In this document: positions 33,560 through 42,774 of the stretch, one piece after another | How positions within the stretch are numbered: the stretch's first letter is position 1 | How the letters are laid out: every line of letters starts with the position of its first letter | The notes under the pieces: model-generated | The model's input: the letters and a program-made list of their open reading frames with translations, nothing else | The model's database searches: none | Told to the model about the DNA's origin: nothing | Origin: Haliclystus octoradiatus | Taxonomy: Eukaryota; Cnidaria; Staurozoa; Stauromedusae; Haliclystidae | Direction: 5' to 3' | Length of the DNA: 64,000 nt | Assembly (NCBI GenBank): GCA_916610825.1 | Contig: OU744447.1 | Span: 4,514,146-4,578,145, forward strand | Position numbers and translations under genes: made by a program

Positions 33560-36500
33560 TTATCTACAAAGATAGATTAACTCTGATGTTGGACGATGGT
33601 AATGTCTTCTTGAGCCTTCGATGATGACATCTAAATCTGCTTTTCTGACTTTTCCGTCTTGACTGTCATATGTAGATGTCACTGAAGCGATTGGCCATTG
33701 ATTGCGAGGTACGTTTTTCTCTTTAAGGAGGACAACATCTCCAGTTTGGATGTCTTTTGTTGCTTTGGTCAATTTTGCTCTCACTTCGACATCGTCGTCA
33801 CTGACTTCGTCGATTGCAAGCTCGGGGAGTACGCTCACTTCTTCTTTCAAAAATGCTGGACCTGATAACCACGTTGATTCTTGAAGGCCAATGAAACTAC
33901 AGCCTCTGCTTGCTAAATCTGCGGGGTTGTGCTTTGTTTCTATGTAACGCCACTTGTCGGCTGAAGTTATAGAGCGGATTAGCTGAACCCGATTAGCTAC
34001 GTAAACGAGGAATCTCTTTGACTCAGACTTTATATAAGACAATGCTACCTTTGAATCGAGATAGTATATAGCGTCGTCAATACGTAGGTCAATTTCTGAC
34101 TGTACCATTTGCATGGCTAAAGCTAATTTAACTGCACTGCACAGTTCTTTTCTTGGTATGGTACTGATGGGCTTCAACGGTACCACAGAAGATTGGCCAT
34201 AGACGAAAGCAACATTTGTTTCTCCAGCTTCGTTGAATGACTTCAAGTATACTACAACACCAAGGGCGTGGTCGCTTGCGTCACCAAAACCATGCAGCTC
34301 TCTTCTCACAACTTTGCCAAAATCCGACGGAGTAAACGAACGTGGAACTTGATATTCGTGCAGATTTTCTAGGTTTGTTTGAAATTTCTTCCATGCTTTG
34401 AGTTCATCAGATGGCAGTGACTGATCCCAGCCTAATGGTGTTGTTTCTGTACCGGCTATCATTTTTTGCAGAAATAGCTTTCCATTTAAGATGATTGGTG
34501 CCACGAAACCGATTGGGTCGTACACAGAGTTTATTGTGGACAGTACTCCCCTCCTTGTGAACTCCTTCTTTGTGTCGATTGGTTTGGCATCAAAGGTGAA
34601 AGTGTCGTTTTGTAGGTTCCAGCGCACTCCCAATGATCTTTGACTCGGCAATTCTTCTGCGTGGATATCTACTTCTTTGAGACACGAGGCCCTGTCTTCT
34701 TCCGGTATAGCTTCCATTACTTCTACAGAATTGGATACAACTTTATGCAACCTTAGTTTGGCTTTTGCTAGCTCCGCTTTAGTGTCGAGCAGAACATCAC
34801 TAACTTCCTTGCTGGTGTCACCTGATATGAGTCCGTCATCTACATAGAAATTGCGATCTACAAATTCTTGGACTTCTTTGCTAGTGGATGCGGCCTTTAC
34901 TGTATGCTTTAATCCGAAGTTAGCAACTGCCGGACTTGGACTGTTACCGAAGAGGTGTACATTCATTCTGTATTCGCAAAGTGGACCTTCTAGGTCATTG
35001 TCTTCAAACCAAAGGAAGCGTAAGAAGTCTCTGTCGTTTGGAGTAACGTGGAAACAGTGAAACATGTGTTCAATGTCACACATTGCAGCAACTCTCCCCC
35101 TCCGGAAGCGTGTCAAAACACCCAAGAGTCTGTTCATCAGGTCTGGTCCAGTGAGCAACTGCTTATTCAACGATACACCGTGGTATTCTGCTGCTGAATC
35201 AAAGACGACTCTTATCTTATCTGGCTTCTGCGGGTGATACACTGCAAAATGAGGCAGATACCAAATGTTACCATCTTTTACCTTAACTTCGTCTTCTGGG
35301 ACTTTAGAAGCGTGGCCTTTCTGTAGCAAGGTTGTCATGAACTGAGCATATTCGTTCTTCATCTTTGGCTGGCGGAACAGCTTCTGTCGAAGAGATCTCA
35401 GTCGTCTTTCTGCTAGCAGTCTATTATTTGGCATCGTCGTGTTGATAGTTCGAAATGGTAAGGGCATTTCCCAGTTCCCAGAAGCGTTTTTCTTGACAGT
35501 GTTGTTCATTTGATGCATGAATTTCTCATCTTCGATACTTTGGGCGAGACTGTTGTCGAATGATGTGGTATGGAAGACGTCTTTGATGATATCCTCCTTC
35601 ACGTCAACTAGATTCTCTTTGACACGGATAGCTTTCTCACAAGGCGATACAATGGTTGAAAACGTGTTCGTGTGGATTGGTCCATCTGAACTGGCGAAAC
35701 ACATCTTCCCACTTACCGTCCAACCTAGGTCTAGTCGTTGCGCCCATGGGGCACCTGGAGGACCGTTAAGAGATTGCCTAACTTTCATGAGATCTGGCGC
35801 ATCTCTTCCTATCAAAAGCAGCATCCTTGCATTTGGACTAATGGAAGGCAATTTACAAACAAGGGGGGCAAGATGAGGGTGTGCATGAAGCAGCGATGGA
35901 TTTGGGACCTCATCAAGATTTTGGGGTAGAGCGTCGCACTCTAGGGACGGGGGTAGGGGTGCTATGTAACCTGTTTCTGCAGACTCAACCATGAGCCCAG
36001 AAACCCTTCTTCCATAGTGCTCTTGCTTCCCGTTAACCGTAGTCACTGCAAACTTAACGCAGTCTGCTTGAATGCCTAACTTATCGATTAAATCAGGATG
36101 AACCAATGTCCTATTACTTTGATCATCTATTGTGGCATAAACTTGTACATAATCTTGAGAGTGAGTTGTGAATACGTTCACCAAAACTATCTTACCACAT
36201 GTGTGGTTGAATTCAGGAGCATTAGCTCTGTTTCCTAATGTAGTTTTTCGTGAAACAACATCTATGGCTTGTGCCTCGTTATTCTCAGTGTCATCCGTGT
36301 TATTTGGATCGTTAGCCGTTACTTGAGTTGTGCGTGTATTTGCAGTTACAGTTCTATGTAGCAATGTGCAATGGTTGGCACTCTCACAGTCAGTACACTT
36401 AACGTCGTTGTTGCAGTCTTTTACTAGATGACCGGGTTTGGCGCATTTGAGACACAATCCGTTTGACATGATAGCGCGTTTTCGTTCTTGCCAAGATAGC

Positions 36501-38134
36501 GCTTTAAATTGCCTGCACTGCTCAAGTGAATGAGAGGCCTTTGCAGTCTTGTGTAAGGGACATACGTCTGTGATAGGTGTCTGTTGCTCAGTTGCTGTCT
36601 TCCTTACACGCGCAGTAATTTTTGCTTCGAGTGGTTTTGCAACGTTTGGCGAAAGCGAATCCAATGACATGTTTTTGTTGAAAGCATAATTTTTCAGTTC
36701 TGAGACATCTTTTATAAAGGATGCAAACTTGCTAAATGGTGGATATTGTCCAGGTTGTTTTTGACCGTAATTGTAAACTTGTTTTTCCCATTTATCGGCG
36801 ATATATTTTGGCAGGCGAGAAACAATAGGTTGTAGTTGAGTGGGAAAATTGAGGCATTGCAAGCCGGCCAAATTTTCTGTTTGACTGCTCACGTCTGCAC
36901 AAATGTCTGAAAAGGTCTGCAGCTTTTTTGCGTCACTACCAAAATTCGAGGCCTGGACCAGTCTTTTTAGGTGGTCTACAGCGATCAAAGCAGGGTTTCC
37001 GAAACGTTTTTCAAGTTCTTCCCACAGTTCTTTAGTGCACGTTTTCGGTTGGTCATAGAGTCGTCTGCTAAAAGCAATGACTAATTGTTTAGGCTCTCCG
37101 CTGCAGTATTTTTGTAGAAAATTGAGTTCTTCGCTACTTGTAGCTACGGCTCTTCCAATCATATTTTTGAAACAATCCTTCCACGGTTTGTATGCTGACG
37201 GTTCCCCGTTAAATATTGGGGGTTCGTTTTTTGGTAAATTTTGTCTAGCTGCAATTACTGCCAACTGTTCGACAACTGGGACGATTTTTTCTGCAATTTG
37301 CACATCTGTTTTATCTTGGGGTGAGTTTTGTTCGACCCACGCACTGATTCTCTCTTTTGTGTTCTCTTTTGGTAACTCGTCTATGTTTAGATCAAAACCT
37401 CTGTCACCAATATCACTTAATATTTCTAACTTGGCTTTAGCTGATGCGTACTTTTTATTACTCGCTAAAATATCGAGTTCATACTTTTGTTTGGCAATTT
37501 TTTCGTCGTAGGCAGCTTCAATTTTGGCCTCAATTGCACGCGCATGGGCAATGCGCAGTGATGCTTCACTTTTGTTCGAGCATTGAGAATTGCTATTTGT
37601 ATTTTTTCTACTATTGTAAGACACAATAGAGGCAGCGTCTTCTCTACTTTCTCTTAAACGGACGTAGGACTTGTGAATGGCTTCGTCTGCCTTTTCTAAT
37701 ATCACCCACAAGGCATCTATTTCAACGGGAACTTCAATGCTTTCTGAATTCTGTAGCATTGAGACTTCTAAAACATCGCTTGAGAATTCATTTCTAGACA
37801 TAGATAATGCTTCTATTAATTGTTCAAATTGTGGTTCTAAAGCATTACAGGCTCTAACATTAATAATCAAATTGTTCAATTTTCTTTTGTTCAATTCAAT
37901 ACTTTTTCTAAGTTTTTCTATTTGGTAGTATTGGCCCTTTTCTGTCAGTTTTCTCTGACGTTTTTGTACGACTTGCGTCAAACTTTCACCCGGTCGCAAT
38001 ATCGTCTGTTGTTCTGATGGTGAACATATTGGATCGGACATTCGCCGCGCCTGAGATAGTGGCTCTGTAGCAGGCGGTCTCATATTTGTTGGAACAGTTT
38101 TTTCGCTCATTGCCTTTGAGAACTTTTCAGCCAT
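33560..38134 (-). CDS. BEL/Pao polyprotein: Gag, protease, RT, RNase H; integrase absent
   Basis: A 1524-aa ORF; the ATG at 38134 lies 107 nt after the 5' LTR. Domains in order: Gag-like DUF1759 region (about residues 300-470, NEPPIFNGEPSAYKPWKDCF), Cys/His zinc knuckles (525-595, CLKCAKPGHLVKDC and CTDC), aspartic protease (IDDQSNRTL near 669), Pao-type RT (950-1120, with YVDD at 1097-1100), RNase H (GFGDASD near 1283, YLDSKVALSYI near 1358, NPADLASRG near 1403). A short Asp-rich junction at about 1440-1455 leads straight into the C-terminal DUF5641-like region (GDVVLLKEKNVPRNQWPI). The His/Cys zinc and D-D-E integrase seen in the element at 60-64 kb is missing with the frame kept. Its cDNA would need integrase supplied by another element. 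Confidence 0.95.
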   Translation of the reverse strand: MAEKFSKAMSEKTVPTNMRPPATEPLSQARRMSDPICSPSEQQTILRPGESLTQVVQKRQRKLTEKGQYYQIEKLRKSIELNKRKLNNLIINVRACNALEPQFEQLIEALSMSRNEFSSDVLEVSMLQNSESIEVPVEIDALWVILEKADEAIHKSYVRLRESREDAASIVSYNSRKNTNSNSQCSNKSEASLRIAHARAIEAKIEAAYDEKIAKQKYELDILASNKKYASAKAKLEILSDIGDRGFDLNIDELPKENTKERISAWVEQNSPQDKTDVQIAEKIVPVVEQLAVIAARQNLPKNEPPIFNGEPSAYKPWKDCFKNMIGRAVATSSEELNFLQKYCSGEPKQLVIAFSRRLYDQPKTCTKELWEELEKRFGNPALIAVDHLKRLVQASNFGSDAKKLQTFSDICADVSSQTENLAGLQCLNFPTQLQPIVSRLPKYIADKWEKQVYNYGQKQPGQYPPFSKFASFIKDVSELKNYAFNKNMSLDSLSPNVAKPLEAKITARVRKTATEQQTPITDVCPLHKTAKASHSLEQCRQFKALSWQERKRAIMSNGLCLKCAKPGHLVKDCNNDVKCTDCESANHCTLLHRTVTANTRTTQVTANDPNNTDDTENNEAQAIDVVSRKTTLGNRANAPEFNHTCGKIVLVNVFTTHSQDYVQVYATIDDQSNRTLVHPDLIDKLGIQADCVKFAVTTVNGKQEHYGRRVSGLMVESAETGYIAPLPPSLECDALPQNLDEVPNPSLLHAHPHLAPLVCKLPSISPNARMLLLIGRDAPDLMKVRQSLNGPPGAPWAQRLDLGWTVSGKMCFASSDGPIHTNTFSTIVSPCEKAIRVKENLVDVKEDIIKDVFHTTSFDNSLAQSIEDEKFMHQMNNTVKKNASGNWEMPLPFRTINTTMPNNRLLAERRLRSLRQKLFRQPKMKNEYAQFMTTLLQKGHASKVPEDEVKVKDGNIWYLPHFAVYHPQKPDKIRVVFDSAAEYHGVSLNKQLLTGPDLMNRLLGVLTRFRRGRVAAMCDIEHMFHCFHVTPNDRDFLRFLWFEDNDLEGPLCEYRMNVHLFGNSPSPAVANFGLKHTVKAASTSKEVQEFVDRNFYVDDGLISGDTSKEVSDVLLDTKAELAKAKLRLHKVVSNSVEVMEAIPEEDRASCLKEVDIHAEELPSQRSLGVRWNLQNDTFTFDAKPIDTKKEFTRRGVLSTINSVYDPIGFVAPIILNGKLFLQKMIAGTETTPLGWDQSLPSDELKAWKKFQTNLENLHEYQVPRSFTPSDFGKVVRRELHGFGDASDHALGVVVYLKSFNEAGETNVAFVYGQSSVVPLKPISTIPRKELCSAVKLALAMQMVQSEIDLRIDDAIYYLDSKVALSYIKSESKRFLVYVANRVQLIRSITSADKWRYIETKHNPADLASRGCSFIGLQESTWLSGPAFLKEEVSVLPELAIDEVSDDDVEVRAKLTKATKDIQTGDVVLLKEKNVPRNQWPIASVTSTYDSQDGKVRKADLDVIIEGSRRHYHRPTSELIYLCR

Positions 38135-38241
38135 GATTTTTAAATAAACATTGAGCTATACTGTATAAATATGTATTTCAAATTGGTTATCTCTTACCAA
38201 GGTCTTTTCACGTCTTGTGTAAAGTACGACAAATTTTTCAC

Positions 38242-38579
38242 TGTCATGCGCCGCCTATGTGTATTCAAACGACGGCCTGACGCGCATGTGTGTCAACCAT
38301 GTACCAAGAAACTAAACACTGTTTGTTCAAAAACAATATCTTGATAAAGGTGAAACTGTAAATGATAAATGACAATCTATTAATCTAAGTTATTAAATGA
38401 GTACAAGAATGTGAAATTAATATGATAATGTGTTAACTTACAATTTGTCTTTCGCTACTATTTGGTGTATTCTCGACGAGAGTTCTGACGTTTACTAAAG
38501 TTATGAGCTAAATATTGGTTGATTAAATATATACAAAAGAGGCTAGATTAAAGAGAGGCTGAAAATGCGGAGCGCAACA
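38242..38579 (-). repeat. BEL/Pao 5' LTR
   Basis: Same sequence and length as the 3' LTR. It should hold the element's promoter; the leader to the ATG is 107 nt. Confidence 0.95.
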
Positions 38580-38587
38580 CTGTGTTA

Positions 38588-38848
38588 TGCTTTTTTTTTC
38601 TTTTTTTTTTTATTAATATATTTTTAGGGCTTATAAACAACTTAATACATAAATAGCTAGTTCAACATATTTCACATTACAATTTAGACCAAGACAACTT
38701 TGCAGTTGTTTCTTGAAGCCTGGCGATTCTAATTACTTTCGTTTGGTATTTGCTTCATCTAATAATTTTGTTGATATTTCTTGTTTGTATTTTATTTTGT
38801 TATAGCTATGTACATTGATATATTAATTTATTAGACGTTTGTTTTGTT
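38588..38848. other. About 260-bp insertion beside the BEL element
   Basis: By comparison with hairpin repeats A, B and D, the flank of repeat C is interrupted here between TTATGCT and TACCAATCATTGAGCACT. The insert begins with a long T-rich run, as a retroposon with a poly(A) tail on the minus strand would, but no family was recognised. 38849-38905 is the rest of the flank. Confidence 0.45.
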
Positions 38849-38905
38849 TTACCAATCATTGAGCACTTTCACATACATGCGTTCATCTTATAATATATTA
38901 TGAAA

Positions 38906-39559
38906 ATATTTTATATCAAACATAGTAATTATTTGCAATTTGCGCAACAATTTCTGTTATTTTTAAGCTGATTATGACATCTGTTGTGGCGGCTTACATG
39001 ATTCAGTATATAAAACGTGAATACTGTATCTTATTTTCTCACAAGATTTGCATGTATTCCATAGGTCGCACTGTCATTAAGCCTATTATTAATGTCAACA
39101 TGTATAGGATATATACGTTATGCTCTATTTAGCTATCGAAAGAAAATATGCCGACTTAAATATTTGACATAAAATAATTATCACTGTGAAGCATGTGTTT
39201 ATAACAGCTTAACATGTCTGCAAATCAAGAATCTTTGTAGAATGAATGTTAACTATAATACAATTAGACACTACGAGAGGATTTTGACCAAGATAACATC
39301 TATTTTTAAATTTTGTTTATTTTTGAATCGGGAATTATAGACGAAATATCCTTTCTTAATTAAAAGAATGTAATATACATCACTTCTGGCAGTAAGTATT
39401 CGAATGGTATATACTACTGAGCAAGAACGAAAATTTGTGTATTCATTCACGTTATTATTAAAGGAAACAGACAATTCTAATTATCAGGTTAGAGATATTG
39501 AACTTTAGTTTAGTAAGACTACAGATAGATAGTAATATCAAGGTACATAAGTTGTCTTT
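38906..39559. other. Intergenic, nothing recognised
   Basis: The minus-strand ORF at 39271-39474 has no support. Confidence 0.4.
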
Positions 39560-39750
39560 GCTGTTTCAATAGTACTCGATGCCATAAATGCAGAGTTGTT
39601 TAATAATAAATAAACGAAAAAATCAAAAATTCATATTTGCTACTATTAGTTTCACGCCTATGCGATCATCAGATTAAATTGCTTGATGATCACCTTGGCG
39701 TGAAACTAATGGTAGCAAATATGAATGTTTGATTTTTTCGTTTATTTATT
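39560..39750 (-). repeat. Hairpin repeat G: type 2 arms, full core, flank
   Basis: The best preserved member. The outer arm AATAAATAAACGAAAAAATC continues through TTCATATTTGCTACTATTAG to the core GTTTCACGCC ... CGATCATCAGAT, and the returning arm has TTGATGATCACC ... GGCGTGAAACTAATGGTAGC and GATTTTTTCGTTTATTTATT. The flank (39560-39601, minus strand) reads AACTCTGCATTTATGGC then ATCGAGTACTATTGAAAC, aligning with the flank of repeat I. Confidence 0.8.
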
Positions 39751-40599
39751 ATTATTATTATAGACAGATAGATATATAGATTGAGAGGGGGGACCTATAA
39801 ATATCGTGAACCAAAAACCACCTTTTTCGATAACTTGAAACAATAATTTGAGATCATTAAATCGTGAACTGTTGTATAGTTTTCAATCTATAATATGTTC
39901 AAAAAGATATTTAAAATCAATTTTGCTCTGCGAATATGCTACATCCTCTAGCCGCATCGCCATCTTTGTTATAAAATTAACCCAAATATTATACCCCGGG
40001 ATAATGCCATCATCAAATAATATATATAAGCAATACCTAATTTCAAATTTTGTTTGAATATTATATGTATCTATGTATAATATATTAGTTAAATATGGAA
40101 ATATAATATATTACGAAAACCTGCAAAAACCTGCAATAATAAATTCATATTTGTCAGGGTCAATGTCACAAAATAATAAAATGTTGTAATGAAATATGAA
40201 TTTGTGGTACATGTACAACTTACTAAAATGGGCTAGATATACCGCAGTTATAGAATTTAGTTAGAAAAAAGCTATATATCTCCCTGTAGTGATAGTTGAT
40301 AGAATGAGATTAAATACCATGGTTTAATATGAAAAGAGTAAACCTAAATTGAGATATATATCCGTTTTGAATGGGGAATTAAGTTGTTGTATAGATAAGA
40401 AATAGTTAAGCGAGGGAACACATATCAATTTTATATCATAAATTTAATTTTCTGGAATATTTAAGTAAATTGTGAAAATCGTCCGATCACAGTGGAAATA
40501 TCTCCAGCATGCCTGAATATGGCAATCCAAAATTGGAATCAGCCTTCTAACTCTTTATCTAAAAAAACCTGTATATATGAACTTAAACTTTAACTTTAA
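39751..40599. other. Intergenic, nothing recognised
   Basis: AT-rich sequence without a supported ORF or paired repeat. Confidence 0.35.
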
Positions 40600-40787
40600 G
40601 TGTGCATTCACACTACAACTAACCCAGGTCGAACCTACTTTATGTAGAGCAAACTCACCACATGAAGGTGGGTAAAAACTAACCCGGGTTATTAGCGCTG
40701 TTAACCTGGGTTATTCGAATTCACAATACTCACTTGTAACCTGGGTTAGCGTTAACCCGGGTTAAAAGAGTGTAGTGTGAAAAGGGC
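40600..40787. mobile_element. 188-bp TTAA-flanked MITE
   Basis: The ends GTGTGCATTCACACTACAAC and, inverted, GCCCTTTTCACACTACAC are each bordered by TTAA (40596-40599 and 40788-40791). The interior is made of AACCCGGGTTA and AACCTGGGTTA units that pair with each other. It has no coding capacity. Its sequence is unrelated to the TTAA MITE at 1597. Confidence 0.75.
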
Positions 40788-40791
40788 TTAA

Positions 40792-42763
40792 ATAATTCAT
40801 TTTATCTATTTATCAATAATACCCTTCAATTGAAACAGGTTTGATGATAGCTAGTTATGATTGGGTTAATGATTATTCTATAATCTAGGCAAAGCTATCA
40901 ACAGAATCACATTAATGATTTTAATACATATTTAGTTCGACAGGTTCAAGAAGTTTATTTGTATTTCAAAACCATTATCACTCAATCATATTATTCTGTA
41001 GAGATTCCGTGCTTCAAATTATTTCATAGGAAACATCGAATTTCTTTGAAATGTTGCCGATTTGTTTTCTTTTACTAATTAATCCTGATTCTCACACTGT
41101 TTTCGGTTCCTTCTTTATAGTAAGAAAATCTGATAAATACGATTATAAAACAAAACACAAATGAATCAACACAATTATAAAAGAGTTCTTTCAAAGTTAA
41201 ACTATATTTAACGCTTTCTATAGCTTCATGTACTGATCGTTGAGTATTTTTTACTTTTGGAACAAATATAATTATTTTATTTATACAGTGAACTTGAGCT
41301 GAGAGGTCACATTGATCAAACATGAATCATATGATTTTTTCTTAAAATAGTGTCGTATTTGTTTACTGAAATTACTAATTTGATTAAATGTTCATAATAT
41401 ATGCCTTTTAGGAAATTGTAAATAAATGGCAAAAATTGCGTACTTCAAATACGATAATCACATATTGACAACACCTCTTTATATAGTCAATCTTAAACAA
41501 ATACATGTATTTTCAACATGCTTTCTTCAGACCACTGAATTTAGGTCCTATTAAGCCTTGTCAGCTTTTCACGAACATTTCAAATCGTGGTAATGTTCAA
41601 TTAAGAGACATTATAATTTGATGTTTGAAACAATTTAACGGGATTACTTTATTCAATATTATTTTTAATCATGGCGGCATAAAACAAGAAGATAATAAAA
41701 GAAAGGAAATTAGGTAAATGAATATTACAATAGTTGTTTGTAGTGTTATAATATATGAATAATTAGCAATCTCGGCATTGCTGCTGTCTCTATTGTAAGA
41801 TATTTGATATGGCGGGTGTAAATGTCTGCCAATTTATATACTTTTAAGACAAATTAATATCGATTCGATAGACGATAAAATATCTAATGTTTCATCTATA
41901 CCTTCATCAGCGTGTGTGGCACTGATTTTGAAAGGATTCGTTTGAAAAGTAAATAATGAGTTTGATAGCTATGGTAACATAAAACCATACTCAATATCTA
42001 TCTGAGCCTGATTCACAATATATTTATTGAAAATTGATTGCATTTTCTTTTGTAATCATTTGCAAGAAGATTTCTATTAAGTAAAACCAATTAGGTAGAT
42101 CAATCATCGTGTATAAAACATTCTCATGTCTATATAGGGTTCAGTATAAAGTACGGAAGACGGATCCGTACTAACGGACGTTCAGAAGCGTTGCCAAAAA
42201 CTGAAATAAGTCAGCAATTTCTGACCAAGGCTAGGTGATGATAAGCGGTATTGCGGAGGCTCCTCCCAAAGGTCTATACTAGATCGTTAAAAATCGCCTT
42301 CAGCAGCCAGATTTGCCAACACAATTCATCATTTGAGGACTGAGGAACGTGATTAGTTTGTTCAGGGTTTAGAGACAGATGCGGACTGATGCGAGCGTTT
42401 TGATTGCGGATAATTGAATGGCCCGTTGGATGGTTGGATGTATATATTAATGAACGAGAAATTGTATAATCAACGAGACCAACATCGAATGAGATGTTCA
42501 ATTTTATAGCCAATGAGTGGCTCGAATTTTCTCCATTTTATGAACGAAGTTTGAGTATTAAATTTATGCTACTTAACTAATATATAAAATATGATGTCAT
42601 TTTTGATTTCATATTTTAAATATTATTTAAAGGTCTGCTGTAAAGCATTGATCCCTATGTTCAATCAGTAAGACAACTTACAACACATTACTACTTAACT
42701 ACGATAATTATATAATCTATTATGCAATTAGTTTGTAACACCATTCTCTTAATTTATTTCTAG
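40792..42763. other. Upstream region of the GPCR gene
   Basis: A TATAAA at 42145-42150 and a good acceptor (ATTTATTTCTAG) ending at 42763 are the only gene signals. The 5' exon that would join this acceptor was not identified. Confidence 0.4.
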
Positions 42764-42774
42764 GAAAGCCTAAT

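Larger units (their letters stand above)
33155..38579 (-). mobile_element. Complete BEL/Pao LTR retrotransposon lacking integrase
   Basis: It is bounded by two 338-bp LTRs (33155-33492 and 38242-38579) that read the same by eye, and flanked by the 5-bp duplication CTGTG (33150-33154 and 38580-38584). The polypurine tract is GAGAGGGGAG on the minus strand (33493-33502), directly before the 3' LTR. One uninterrupted polyprotein (33560-38134) fills the interior. Intact LTRs, duplication and ORF indicate a very recent insertion. The primer-binding site is not obvious just after the 5' LTR. Confidence 0.95.

Noticed and set aside
34851..37928. Plus-strand ORFs inside the BEL element (34851, 35517, 35738, 37077, 37444, 37677)
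   Set aside because: All are antisense shadows of the 1524-aa polyprotein.
38201..38241. Primer-binding site right after the BEL 5' LTR
   Set aside because: The first bases after the LTR do not start with TGG; a TGGTAAGAG stretch about 35 bp on is possible, but no tRNA match could be confirmed.
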